Below are positions 21,106 to 30,002 of a stretch of 58,441 bases of DNA, piece by piece (the first letter of the stretch is position 1; every line of letters begins with the position of its first letter). Position numbers and translations under genes: made by a program. Origin of the DNA: Pedobacter sp. AK013 (lineage in GTDB: Bacteria > Bacteroidota > Bacteroidia > Sphingobacteriales > Sphingobacteriaceae); the NCBI RefSeq assembly GCF_014205835.1, contig NZ_JACHCQ010000005.1, forward strand, positions 150,818-209,258. Direction: 5' to 3'. The notes under the pieces are model-generated. The model was not told where the DNA came from and made no database searches. It worked only from the letters and a program-made list of their open reading frames with translations.

Positions 21106-23484
21106 ATGTTATATCCCGAAAATTGTTTAGAACGTTTAGGTTTTGTTGAAATCAGGCAACTGATTAGCAAACATTGTTTGAGCCCAATGGGTCAAACGAT
21201 GGTGGAAAAGATGCAGGTGATGAACCGTTTTGATCAGATTGATAAATTTTTAAGACAAACAAACGAATTTAAGAGCATCCTGCAAAACCAGGAACCTTTA
21301 CAGATTAATACCTTTTTTGATATTAAATCGCTGGTTGAGAAAATTAGGGTTGAAGGCACTTATCTGTTGGAGGATGAATGGTTTCAGGTATATACCTCAT
21401 TGCATACTGTTTTCTCTGTACTCCGTTTTTTTGAAGAGCGTGCAGAAGTATACCCCACACTAGAAGCTTTATTTGAGCACTTGCCGATCGAAAAAAACAT
21501 TCTCCGTAAGATAGAAACCGTAATTGATGCCAAAGGAAAGATTAAACCCAACGCATCGAAAGAATTGCAGGAGATTACCGCCTCGATTTCGAAAACGGAG
21601 CAAGATGTGCGTAAGCGTATGGATTCCATCTATAAACAAGCTATTGCTAATAACTGGGTTGCCGATGGTAGTTTAACCATTCGTGATGGCAGGATGTGTA
21701 TCCCGGTTTTGGCTGAGAATAAACGGAAACTAAAAGGCTTTGTGCACGACGAATCGGCTACAGGACAAACGGTTTATATTGAGCCAGAGGAAGTTTTTAC
21801 GCTAAATAATAAGCTACGCGATTTAGAATTTGATAAACGCCGTGAAATTATTAAGATTTTAATTGCTTTAACAGATGATTTGCGGCCATATTCGCCATTA
21901 TTGCTTTCTTACCATGGTTTCTTAACCAAACTTGATTTTGTGCGTGCTAAGGCACTGTTTGCTATGGATATTGAGGCAGAAATGCCAGGCTTGTTAAAAG
22001 AGCCTAAAACCAAACTGATTAATGCGAGGCATCCTTTGTTATCGATTTCATTTGCAGCAGAAAAGAAGACCGTTACCCCTTTAAATATTCATATAGATGC
22101 CGAAACTCGTGTAGTGCTGGTATCAGGGCCAAATGCGGGTGGTAAATCGGTTTGTATGAAAACGGTTGGCCTTTTGCAGATTATGTTACAAACCGGGCTG
22201 TTAATTCCGGTTGACGCCAATAGTGAAGTGGGGATTTTTGAAAACATTTTTGCCGATATCGGTGATGATCAATCGATTGAAAGTGATTTAAGTACTTACA
22301 GTGCACACCTGAAGAAGATGCGCTATTTTGTAGAGCATGCCTCGCCGAAAACGATGGTGCTGATTGATGAATTTGGTACCGGTACCGATCCACAGTTTGG
22401 CGGGCCAATGGCGGAAGCTGTTTTGGAGGTGTTGAACAATAAAAAGGTGAGGGGGGTAATTACCACCCACTATTCTAATTTAAAGCTTTTTGCAGGTAAT
22501 ACACCTGGTTTGGAAAATGCATCAATGCTTTTTGATAATGCCAAAATGAAACCGCTTTATGTTTTAGAAATGGGTAAACCTGGCAGTTCTTATGCATTCG
22601 AAATTGCACAGAACATTGGTTTACCAAAAGAAGTGATCGCATTGGCTAAAGAAAAAACTGGTTCTAACCAGAATAGGGTAGATACCATGCTGGTTGATCT
22701 GGAGCGCGAAAAGAAAAATGTTTACGATGCCAAAGTAAGCTTGGCCAACCAACAGAACAAAGCTAAAAACCTGGTTGCCGAAAATGAAAAGTTAAAAAGC
22801 TTTTTAGAAGAGAATAGAAAGGTATTGATTAAAGAGGCGAAACAAGAGGCGCAGAATATTATTAAAAACGCCAATAAACTGGTAGAAAATACCATTGCCG
22901 AAATTAAGGAAAGACAAGCTGATAAAGAAGTAACTAAAGAACTTCGCCAGAATTTGCAAAAAGAACTGATTAAAAATACTGTTCCGAAAGAGCGCCCTAA
23001 ACCAGTGCAGGTGGTTGTTGGCGGTGAGATTGAAATTGGCGATTTAGTGAAATTTACCGATAGTGAAACCATTGGGCAGGTTTTAGAAATTAACCGCAAT
23101 GAACTGGTTTTGGCTATTGGCGATTTACGATCAACGGTTAAAAAGAACCGCGTACAAAAAGTGAGTAACCGGGAGGCCAAAAAAGTAATTCAAAGTAGTG
23201 CCAATTCTTTTGCAGGGAGGATGAATGATGCCGTATCAGGTTTTAGGGCCGAACTTGATCTCCGCGGGAAACGTACAGAAGATGCGCTGTTCGAAGTAGA
23301 GAAATATTTAGATAAAGCCATTATGCTTGGTTTTCCATCTATTAAACTGATTCATGGTAAGGGAGATGGAATTTTGAGGAAAATGATCAGGGAATATCTA
23401 CGTAAGTATAGTCAGGTAAATAGGATGGAAGATGAACATGCTGATAGAGGTGGAGATGGCATTACCTATGTGTATTTGAATTAA
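21106..23484 (+). CDS. mutS2: MutS2 endonuclease/ATPase
   Basis: 792 residues, full length. The MutS-type ATPase has Walker A GPNAGGKS (about residue 341) and Walker B VLIDEFGTGTDP (about 416), after the core/lever region and before a long Lys/Glu-rich coiled segment (about 520-640). The C-terminus is a Smr nuclease domain (ELDLRGKRTEDALFEVE from about 716, then IKLIHGKGDGILR). MutS2 acts on recombination intermediates and on collided ribosomes in characterised species, not in mismatch repair. It starts one base after the DUF4296 gene. Confidence 0.93.
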   Translation: MLYPENCLERLGFVEIRQLISKHCLSPMGQTMVEKMQVMNRFDQIDKFLRQTNEFKSILQNQEPLQINTFFDIKSLVEKIRVEGTYLLEDEWFQVYTSLHTVFSVLRFFEERAEVYPTLEALFEHLPIEKNILRKIETVIDAKGKIKPNASKELQEITASISKTEQDVRKRMDSIYKQAIANNWVADGSLTIRDGRMCIPVLAENKRKLKGFVHDESATGQTVYIEPEEVFTLNNKLRDLEFDKRREIIKILIALTDDLRPYSPLLLSYHGFLTKLDFVRAKALFAMDIEAEMPGLLKEPKTKLINARHPLLSISFAAEKKTVTPLNIHIDAETRVVLVSGPNAGGKSVCMKTVGLLQIMLQTGLLIPVDANSEVGIFENIFADIGDDQSIESDLSTYSAHLKKMRYFVEHASPKTMVLIDEFGTGTDPQFGGPMAEAVLEVLNNKKVRGVITTHYSNLKLFAGNTPGLENASMLFDNAKMKPLYVLEMGKPGSSYAFEIAQNIGLPKEVIALAKEKTGSNQNRVDTMLVDLEREKKNVYDAKVSLANQQNKAKNLVAENEKLKSFLEENRKVLIKEAKQEAQNIIKNANKLVENTIAEIKERQADKEVTKELRQNLQKELIKNTVPKERPKPVQVVVGGEIEIGDLVKFTDSETIGQVLEINRNELVLAIGDLRSTVKKNRVQKVSNREAKKVIQSSANSFAGRMNDAVSGFRAELDLRGKRTEDALFEVEKYLDKAIMLGFPSIKLIHGKGDGILRKMIREYLRKYSQVNRMEDEHADRGGDGITYVYLN

Positions 23485-23583
23485 TATTGTGAGACATGAG
23501 ATTTGAGTTGACTTGGGCGTCATTTTGACAGGAGCAAAGTGGAATGTATAAATCTTTGTGTTTTGCCGAAGCTAATTATTTAT

Positions 23584-23657
23584 AGTGCTGCCAGATGTTA
23601 CCATCCGGTATTAAATCAATTTTTTAAATCCGTCAGATGGCAATACCTGACAGCACT
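23584..23657. repeat. Long imperfect hairpin between mutS2 and sugar dehydrogenase gene
   Basis: Arms of 22 bp (23584-23605 and 23636-23657) match at 18 positions, beginning AGTGCTG and ending CAGCACT. All four mismatches are transitions; read as minus-strand RNA, three become G-U pairs. There is no T-run, so it is not a standard terminator. The gap 23485-23719 also holds a remnant word GTCATTTTGACAGGAGC at about 23519. Confidence 0.55.
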
Positions 23658-23719
23658 TCAGATAATGATTTTCTAAAACTTTATAATCGTAACGTTGTTA
23701 TTTTTAAAACGTTACGACT

Positions 23720-24811
23720 ATGAAAGCAACATTACTTTGCTTATTTGTAATGCTATTCGTTACAAATTGCAAGAAAAACGGTGATGACAATAATGACGAT
23801 CCAGGTACCTTACCTGATGTAGTATTAAAAGCAAAAGTAGTTGTATCCGGATTGAGCCTTCCATGGGAAATGGTTTATGGGCCTGATAATTTCATTTGGT
23901 TTACCGAAAAAGCAGGTAAAATTAATCGTTTAAATCCTGCCAACGGACAAGTAACACTTTTACTCACCATAGCCGAAGTAGGTAGCAATGGAGAAGGCGG
24001 TTTGCTAGGAATGACGCTCCATCCTGATTTTACCAGTAATCCTTACGTTTATGTGGTTTATGGCTATGGTAGTACCTATAGAGCCAAAATTGTACGTTAT
24101 ACTTACAATGGAGGAAATTTAACGAGTCCGCAGGTTTTATTGGATCAGATTCCTGCTGCTTCAATACATAACGGTTCTCGTTTACTGATCAGTGGTGGTA
24201 AACTATTTATCAGTACCGGCGATGCTGCTGATACCGGCAATCCTCAAAATGTGAATTCTTTAGCCGGGAAAATTTTAAGAATAAACTTAGATGGCTCTAT
24301 CCCAGCTGATAATCCTTATCCGAATAATCCAGTTTGGTCTTTAGGCCATCGAAATGCACAGGGATTGATCCAGGTGGGCAATAAAATTTTCTCATCGGAA
24401 CATGGCCCGGATTCTGATAATGAGATTAATATTATCGAAAAAGGAAGAAACTACGGATGGCCAAATATTAAAGGTTTTTGTAATGAAAGTGGAGAACAAT
24501 CGTTTTGCAGTTCGAACAATGTGGTAGAGCCATTAATCAATTGGACACCAACCATTGCGCCCAGTGGTTTAGCTTATTACAATTCAGATTATATTTCACA
24601 ATTTAAAAATTCGTTGCTAATGGCTGTATTAAAAGGGACTAAATTGATGCAGATTAAATTAAACGATGCTCAAACAAAAATTACTGGAACAAAAGATTTT
24701 TATGTTAATACCTATGGGAGGATCAGAGCTGTTTGCCAATCGCCAGAAGGGAAAATTTATATCTGTACCAGTAATGGAAGCGATGATAAAATTGTGGAAA
24801 TAGCGAAGTAG
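23720..24811 (+). CDS. PQQ-dependent sugar dehydrogenase-type lipoprotein (glucose/sorbosone dehydrogenase fold)
   Basis: 363 residues. The signal ends in a lipobox at C17 (FVTNC) followed by an acidic linker (DDNNDD), so the enzyme is a membrane-anchored periplasmic or surface lipoprotein. The propeller domain carries the family marks LPWEMVYGPDNFIWFTEK, EGGLLGMTLHPDF, the HNGSRL segment, STGDAADTGNPQNV, GHRNAQGL and SEHGPDSDNEINII with GRNYGWP. Family members oxidise aldose sugars with PQQ and calcium; PQQ biosynthesis genes are not in the window. Single gene. Confidence 0.85.
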   Translation: MKATLLCLFVMLFVTNCKKNGDDNNDDPGTLPDVVLKAKVVVSGLSLPWEMVYGPDNFIWFTEKAGKINRLNPANGQVTLLLTIAEVGSNGEGGLLGMTLHPDFTSNPYVYVVYGYGSTYRAKIVRYTYNGGNLTSPQVLLDQIPAASIHNGSRLLISGGKLFISTGDAADTGNPQNVNSLAGKILRINLDGSIPADNPYPNNPVWSLGHRNAQGLIQVGNKIFSSEHGPDSDNEINIIEKGRNYGWPNIKGFCNESGEQSFCSSNNVVEPLINWTPTIAPSGLAYYNSDYISQFKNSLLMAVLKGTKLMQIKLNDAQTKITGTKDFYVNTYGRIRAVCQSPEGKIYICTSNGSDDKIVEIAK

Positions 24812-24813
24812 GC

Positions 24814-24978
24814 TTATTTCTTTTTATTGCCCGGACACTTTTTACAGCGTTTACCTTTCTTAAATTTCTCGCAACACTTTTTGTGTTCAGCCGTACAGCT
24901 GAAAATAAAACCCATGCCTTTTTGAAATTCAGGATCGGTAGGTAATATGAATAGACTTTCTTCTCTCTCGTAAATCAT
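24814..24978 (-). CDS. 54-residue cysteine- and lysine-rich protein
   Basis: Frame from the ATG complement at 24976-24978 to TAA at 24814-24816. The product begins MIYEREESLFILPTDPEFQ, contains SCTAEHKKCCEKF and ends GKRCKKCPGNKKK. The five cysteines (one single, one pair, then CxxC) could bind a metal (inference). The ordered sequence and good codon usage suggest a true gene too short for standard calling. Convergent with the sugar dehydrogenase gene, separated by 2 bp. Confidence 0.55.
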   Translation of the reverse strand: MIYEREESLFILPTDPEFQKGMGFIFSCTAEHKKCCEKFKKGKRCKKCPGNKKK

Positions 24979-25109
24979 TGCAGCACAAAGGTAATAGTTA
25001 TTTAGATTAATTCCAATTAATTAATATTCCGCAAAGATTTAAAAAATTATAAATGCTACATTTTTGATGGCAATTTGTAATTTAGCGAACTAACCAAAAA
25101 ATTCATAAG

Positions 25110-25811
25110 ATGATAAATAAAGTGGTATCTGGAGCTGAAGAGGCTATTAAAGATATATCAGATGGTGCTACGCTCATGCTCGGTGGTTTCGGGCTTTGTG
25201 GTATTCCGGAGAATTGTATTAATGCTTTGGTAAACAAGCAGGTGAAAAATTTAACCTGTATCTCTAACAATGCAGGTGTTGATGATTTTGGTATTGGGTT
25301 AATGCTGAAACAACGCCAGGTAAAAAAAATGATCTCTTCGTATGTAGGCGAAAATGCTGAGTTTGAAAGGCAGTTGCTGAGTGGGGAACTCGAGGTAGAC
25401 CTTATTCCACAGGGCACTTTGGCTACCCGTTGTTTGGCTGCCGGATACGGTATGCCTGCAATTTTTACGCCTGCAGGTGTAGGTACCGAAGTGGCAGAAG
25501 GTAAAGAAGTACGCAATTTTGATGGTAAGGATTATTTAATGGAATATGCATTTGATGCCGATTTTGCTATTGTTAAAGCCTGGAAAGGCGATACTGCGGG
25601 GAATTTAATCTTCAGATCTACAAGCCGGAATTTTAATCCAGTGATGGCTATGGCAGGTAAAATAACCATTGCGGAGGTAGAAGAATTGGTAGAAGCTGGC
25701 GAGCTAGATCCGGATTATATCCATACTCCTGGCATTTATGTCCACCGGATTTTTCAGGGCAAAGACTACGAGAAAAGAATTGAACAGCGTACTGTAAGAA
25801 TAAAATCTTAA
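25110..25811 (+). CDS. scoA: 3-oxoacid CoA-transferase subunit A
   Basis: 233 residues. With ScoB it moves CoA from succinyl-CoA to acetoacetate or similar 3-oxoacids. Family marks are [20 protein letters not shown] at the N-terminus, [15 protein letters not shown] and [25 protein letters not shown]. The first of three translationally coupled genes: its TAA overlaps the ATG of the DUF4260 gene (TAATG). TAATTTAG at 25078-25085 is a weak -7 element. Confidence 0.9.
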   Translation: MINKVVSGAEEAIKDISDGATLMLGGFGLCGIPENCINALVNKQVKNLTCISNNAGVDDFGIGLMLKQRQVKKMISSYVGENAEFERQLLSGELEVDLIPQGTLATRCLAAGYGMPAIFTPAGVGTEVAEGKEVRNFDGKDYLMEYAFDADFAIVKAWKGDTAGNLIFRSTSRNFNPVMAMAGKITIAEVEELVEAGELDPDYIHTPGIYVHRIFQGKDYEKRIEQRTVRIKS

Positions 25812-26167
25812 TGAAGAAAATTATTGCAATTGAAGAAATGGGCATGTTTTTGCTGGCAGTATTTGCCTTTTCTAAACTATCGTTTCATTGGTGGGTATTC
25901 CCGGCACTTTTGCTTGTGCCAGATTTAAGTATGTTAGGATACCTCGCAGGCCCGAAAGTAGGTGCATGGTTTTATAACGTGTTTCATCATAAAACAATAG
26001 CAATAGTAATTTTCTTGATGGGATTTTATTATCAGTTACCCATATTGCAGTTATCTGGCATCGTCTTGTTTGCCCATTCTTGTATGGATAGGGCGCTTGG
26101 CTATGGTTTAAAATATAGCGATGCATTTAATCACACACACTTAGGCTTAATCGGAAAAAATAAATAA
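25811..26167 (+). CDS. DUF4260 membrane protein inserted between scoA and scoB
   Basis: 118 residues, three to four hydrophobic helices. DUF4260 marks are PDLSMLGYLAGPKVGAWFYN, then HSCMDRALGYGLKY and THLGLIG near the C-terminus. Its start overlaps the scoA stop and its stop overlaps the scoB start, so translation of all three is linked. The family function is not known. The placement inside a two-subunit enzyme operon suggests a link to the transferase or merely insertion; see findings. Confidence 0.85.
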   Translation: MKKIIAIEEMGMFLLAVFAFSKLSFHWWVFPALLLVPDLSMLGYLAGPKVGAWFYNVFHHKTIAIVIFLMGFYYQLPILQLSGIVLFAHSCMDRALGYGLKYSDAFNHTHLGLIGKNK

Positions 26168-26829
26168 TGGCATTTTCAAAAGAAGAGATCGCACAGCGTA
26201 TTGCTAAAGAAATAAAAGATGGATACTATGTTAATCTTGGTATTGGTATACCAACATTGGTTGCTAATTATATTCCAAAGGGAATTAATGTAGTGTTACA
26301 GTCAGAAAACGGTTTATTGGGCATGGGGCCATTTCCTTTCGAGGGTGAGGAGGATGCCGATTTAATTAATGCAGGGAAGCAAACCATTACCACTTTACCA
26401 GGATCATCTATTTTTGATTCGGCGATGAGTTTTGGGATGATCCGCGCACAAAAAGTAGATTTAACCATTCTGGGAGCTATGGAGGTATCAGAAAATGGAG
26501 ATATTGCCAACTGGAAAATTCCAGGTAAAATGGTAAAGGGAATGGGAGGAGCAATGGATTTAGTGGCATCGGCCAAAAATATTATTGTGGCAATGCAGCA
26601 CATTAACAAAGCTGGAGAAAGCAAATTATTGCCGAAATGTACCTTGCCTTTAACCGGGGTAAGATGTATTAAAAAAATTGTAACTGAACTGGCTGTTTTG
26701 GATATTCTACCTGAAGGTGGTTTTAAGCTTTTAGAACGTGCGCCCGGTATAAGTGTGGATTTTATACAGCAATCTACAGCTGGAAGATTAATTGTAGAAG
26801 GAGAGATTCCGGAAATGAGGTTGGATTAA
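26167..26829 (+). CDS. scoB: 3-oxoacid CoA-transferase subunit B
   Basis: 220 residues, including the catalytic glutamate motif LQSENGLLGMGPFP (the Glu forms the CoA thioester). Also GIGIPTLVANYIP at the N-terminus, SSIFDSAMSFGMIRAQKVD and a C-terminal RAPGISVDFIQQST. Partner of ScoA, separated from it by the 357-bp DUF4260 gene with overlapping starts and stops. Confidence 0.9.
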   Translation: MAFSKEEIAQRIAKEIKDGYYVNLGIGIPTLVANYIPKGINVVLQSENGLLGMGPFPFEGEEDADLINAGKQTITTLPGSSIFDSAMSFGMIRAQKVDLTILGAMEVSENGDIANWKIPGKMVKGMGGAMDLVASAKNIIVAMQHINKAGESKLLPKCTLPLTGVRCIKKIVTELAVLDILPEGGFKLLERAPGISVDFIQQSTAGRLIVEGEIPEMRLD

Positions 26830-26870
26830 GTGACTTTCGGGGATAAAAACCACGCCAATTACGAAAGTTT

Positions 26871-26934
26871 GTCACGTTGAGCCTGTCGAAACGCCCTTCT
26901 TATTATGAAGTCCTTCGACAGGCTCATGGATGAC
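26871..26934. repeat. REP-like palindrome with 12-bp perfect arms
   Basis: Inverted repeat GAGCCTGTCGAA / TTCGACAGGCTC, framed by GTCACGTT and GGATGAC. The loop is AT-rich, about 25 bp. The end words match those of the TGTCATTCTGAA elements but the centre is distinct. It lies between the convergent scoB and uridine kinase genes. Confidence 0.7.
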
Positions 26935-26969
26935 AATACTATATCATGATGCAGTCTTTTTTCTTATAC

Positions 26970-27620
26970 TTACTCTAGATCAACCAAAATACTATTCCTT
27001 AAATCATTCGAAATCGCTTCGGTTATGGCAATAATTTCGTCGGGCTCATTGGTGTTATTTATGATCACCTTGTTGCATTCGCCACGGTATGGCAATAAAT
27101 ATTCTTTATAGGCAGGAACGACGTGGTTGTGCCATTTGTACAATACATCTTCTTCTGGATAACCACGTTCTAAACCATCACGTTTTATACGGCGATCTAA
27201 AGCTACCTGTTCATCTGCGTCAACAAAAATGGTATGATCCAATAGTGCGGCAATTTCTTTGAAGTGGAGGATAAAAAGACCTTCTACAATAATGATCGGT
27301 GCCGATTTAATCTCCAGAATTTTAACTACGGCTAATGGGTTATTGAAGTTATATTCTTTTTTATAAACTACTTCACCACTGATTAATTGCTTAATGTCTC
27401 GCAAAAACTGCTCACTATCAATAGTAGACGGGAGGTCGAAGTTGTATAATTTGTTCTCTTCCTGTGTCATCTCGCCGGCAGGGATATAATAATCATCTTG
27501 CGATACGAGCGTTACTTCATCCTGTTTAAAATGATGAAGAAAGCAGTTTAAGAAAAATGTTTTACCCGATCCGCTACCACCGGCAATACCAATTATAAAT
27601 GGTTTTTTGTTTGAACTCAT
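26970..27620 (-). CDS. udk: Uridine kinase
   Basis: 216 residues. Phosphorylates uridine and cytidine in pyrimidine salvage. Walker A GIAGGSGSGKT at the N-terminus, SQDDYYIP (nucleoside-binding), NFDLPSTID, VEGLFILHF and DRRIKRDGLERG follow the family order. Its ATG overlaps the stop of the LysM gene (27617-27620), so both are co-translated. Confidence 0.9.
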   Translation of the reverse strand: MSSNKKPFIIGIAGGSGSGKTFFLNCFLHHFKQDEVTLVSQDDYYIPAGEMTQEENKLYNFDLPSTIDSEQFLRDIKQLISGEVVYKKEYNFNNPLAVVKILEIKSAPIIIVEGLFILHFKEIAALLDHTIFVDADEQVALDRRIKRDGLERGYPEEDVLYKWHNHVVPAYKEYLLPYRGECNKVIINNTNEPDEIIAITEAISNDLRNSILVDLE

Positions 27621-29131
27621 TGAGCACTATATGTTAAATTGCAGAAAAAACGTTTGTCTAAAGCGCCTAATGAATCGGCTACAGCTTTAGTCATTACAAT
27701 TATAACATCTTTTGTGGATTCGTTCTCCGTAAATTTACCAACAACTTTGGCAAAGGTAGTACGGTTAGTCATTGGGTTGGTAATCTTAATTACCCTACCA
27801 ACAGGAGCCGTACGGTGTAAAACCAACATTTTTGTTCCATCCAGATCTTGGTCTGCAATCCAAACTGCGGTTCCTTTTTCTTCGATCTGACTTAAACCAT
27901 ATACGCTCGGATCGCGGCGAAGTTTAGGATCTTTAACCATAGTACTATCTGGTTCATTTTCTTGTTCTTCTTTCGATAGATCATTTACCGACTTAGGTTG
28001 CGGTGGTTTAGGAATAATCAGTTTCTGATCCACCTTAATGGCATTATCGTCCAGCTTGTTCGCTGTTCTGATCTGATAAGCGGTTAAATTATATTTTTTG
28101 GCAATGGTAAAAATGTTTTCTCCGGTAGCTACAGTATGTATAAAACTCTCTTCTTTTGCTGCTGGTACTTCTTTAACTTTAGCTTCTGCCTGCTTTTCTT
28201 TTGGAACCTGAACATCTGTAATAATACCACCCGGAACTTTTAAAACCTGACCAATGGTAATAGCATTATCAGGTAAGTCATTCAGTTTTCTAATCTGGTA
28301 AGCCGTAATGCCGTATTGTTTAGCAATGGTAAAGATCGTCTCGTTTCTTAAAACCGTATGTGTGCCGGCAGCATCTGTAGATTTGTTTTCCTGAATGGGT
28401 TTTTCTTCGGCAGCTACTGCTTTATTCTCATCTATATTTTTGGTTGCCGGAATTTTAAGTTTCTGACCAATGCGCAGATTGTTTCCCGAAAGGTTATTGG
28501 CTTTTTTTACCTCATCAACAGTAGTACCGTACTTCTCTGCAATTTTTCCTAAAAACTCTTTAGGTTGCACGGTATGTTCAATCATGGTCTGATCTGATGC
28601 TTGGTTGTTCTCAGCTGTCCGCTCGGTATTGTTTTTTGCAGGTGGCGTTACTGGTGCTGCTGTATTGGTTTGTTCTGCATTTTTTGCGGGAATTTTTAAA
28701 ACCTGGCCAATACTTAAATTATTTCCGCTCAGGTTATTTAAAGTTTTAATCTCATTTATAGTTGTGCCATATTTTTCGGCCAACATGTTTAAATTTTCTT
28801 TTGGCTTTATAGTGTGTTCTATCACATTAGAGGTTGATACACTTTGTGCACTATTTGGTGAACCATTAGCTGTAAAAGGGATATTTGTAGGTACCTTAAT
28901 AATTACCCCGATCTGAAGGTATTTGTTATCATTAAAGGCCATGATATCTTTTGGCGAAACATTATATCTTCTTCCTATGGAATAATAAGTGTCTTTAGCC
29001 ACAGTTTGGTGTACAATCAGTTTTTTGCCTTTATTATTTTCTACACCGATAGAGTCTCTCGCTGTATTGGCTTTGGCATTTGCAATGTTTAAGGCAAATA
29101 ACACTACAGCAGATAAATATATTTTATGCAT
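27617..29131 (-). CDS. Secreted protein with five LysM domains and an RlpA-like C-terminus
   Basis: 504 residues with an N-terminal signal peptide (LSAVVLFALNIANAKA). Five LysM peptidoglycan-binding modules of about 44 residues follow, each ending in a KIP/KVP/IIP word (for example GNNLSIGQVLKIP), with Ala/Thr/Pro/Lys-rich linkers. The last roughly 100 residues (GTAVWIADQDLDG, LHRTAPVGRVIKITNPMTNRT, KVVGKF) look like an RlpA-type double-psi beta-barrel. It should act on or bind cell-wall peptidoglycan. No catalytic residue can be assigned with confidence. Confidence 0.82.
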   Translation of the reverse strand: MHKIYLSAVVLFALNIANAKANTARDSIGVENNKGKKLIVHQTVAKDTYYSIGRRYNVSPKDIMAFNDNKYLQIGVIIKVPTNIPFTANGSPNSAQSVSTSNVIEHTIKPKENLNMLAEKYGTTINEIKTLNNLSGNNLSIGQVLKIPAKNAEQTNTAAPVTPPAKNNTERTAENNQASDQTMIEHTVQPKEFLGKIAEKYGTTVDEVKKANNLSGNNLRIGQKLKIPATKNIDENKAVAAEEKPIQENKSTDAAGTHTVLRNETIFTIAKQYGITAYQIRKLNDLPDNAITIGQVLKVPGGIITDVQVPKEKQAEAKVKEVPAAKEESFIHTVATGENIFTIAKKYNLTAYQIRTANKLDDNAIKVDQKLIIPKPPQPKSVNDLSKEEQENEPDSTMVKDPKLRRDPSVYGLSQIEEKGTAVWIADQDLDGTKMLVLHRTAPVGRVIKITNPMTNRTTFAKVVGKFTENESTKDVIIVMTKAVADSLGALDKRFFCNLTYSAQ

Positions 29132-29417
29132 TTATTTTTATGTAAATTTCTAAGTCAAAGGGAGCAATTATACGAATAATATTGTTAACCATCTTATGTT
29201 CTGTTGCCCGTTTTTAAGTAAAAATTAGATGACTTTAACAATGTAATATCGATATGCTGTTCATTAACAAATGTTTATAAAATTGTTATTTAGTACAATA
29301 TTGAATATTAAACGATCTAATAAATAACGTATTGTTCAAAAGACAAAATTGGACAAAACTTTTCCAAATTTGGGTTGTTAGATAGACATTAAAATACATT
29401 CCTAAAAAGCAAAAAAA

Positions 29418-29897
29418 ATGGACGCTAAAGAAATAAGCTTAAACGAAAAAGAGGTTAAACCAGTTGTAGATCTATTAAACGATTATTTGGCAAATTATCA
29501 TATTCATTATCAAAAATTAAGAGGTTGCCACTGGAATATTAAAGGACAGAATTTTTTTACTTTACATGTTAAGTTTGAAGAATTATATACCAATGCGCAA
29601 CTCACTATTGATGAGATAGCAGAGCGTGTATTAACCTTGGGCAAAGCACCGCATAGCCGTTTTGCCGACTATATTAAAGAATCTAAAATTAAAGAGATTG
29701 ATACCATTGGACTAAAAGACCTTGATATGGTAGATGCTGTTTTAGATGATATGGCTGCATTGATCGAATTAGAAAGAGAACTTTTAGAAGCTACAGAGGC
29801 GGCCGGAGACGATGGTTCTAACGATATGGTTAACCGTTTTATGCAGTTTAAAGAGAAAAATACCTGGATGTTACGTTCTTTCGCAGGGAAAAAGTAA
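29418..29897 (+). CDS. dps: Dps-type ferritin-like DNA-protecting protein
   Basis: 159 residues. The ferritin-like helical bundle carries the Dps ferroxidase motif: NYHIHYQKLRGCHWNIKG and then FEELYTNAQLTIDEIAERV. It oxidises and stores iron with peroxide and protects DNA. The 286-bp gap upstream (29132-29417) separates it from the divergent LysM gene, is very AT-rich and contains no gene; no exact TAnnTTTG is visible there. Confidence 0.9.
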   Translation: MDAKEISLNEKEVKPVVDLLNDYLANYHIHYQKLRGCHWNIKGQNFFTLHVKFEELYTNAQLTIDEIAERVLTLGKAPHSRFADYIKESKIKEIDTIGLKDLDMVDAVLDDMAALIELERELLEATEAAGDDGSNDMVNRFMQFKEKNTWMLRSFAGKK

Positions 29898-29914
29898 TAT
29901 CAAAATCTTAGGTT

Positions 29915-29969
29915 AAAAGCCTTGTGTAAGTAGCTTTATTGTAAAATCTGCTTATATGAGGCTTTTTTG
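29915..29969 (+). terminator. Terminator of dps
   Basis: Imperfect stem AAAAGCCT...GTAAGTAG / CTGCTTAT...AGGCTTTT closing in a T-run. It ends immediately before the ubiD promoter. Confidence 0.65.
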
Positions 29970-29971
29970 TT

Positions 29972-29999
29972 TTGGAGAAAATCTAATTATTTATCTTTG
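29972..29999 (+). promoter_or_regulatory. ubiD promoter, predicts leaderless mRNA
   Basis: TTG (29972-29974), 17 bp, TATCTTTG (29992-29999). The ATG at 30003 is 3 bp after the element, at the expected transcription start. Confidence 0.6.
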
Positions 30000-30002
30000 G
30001 GC

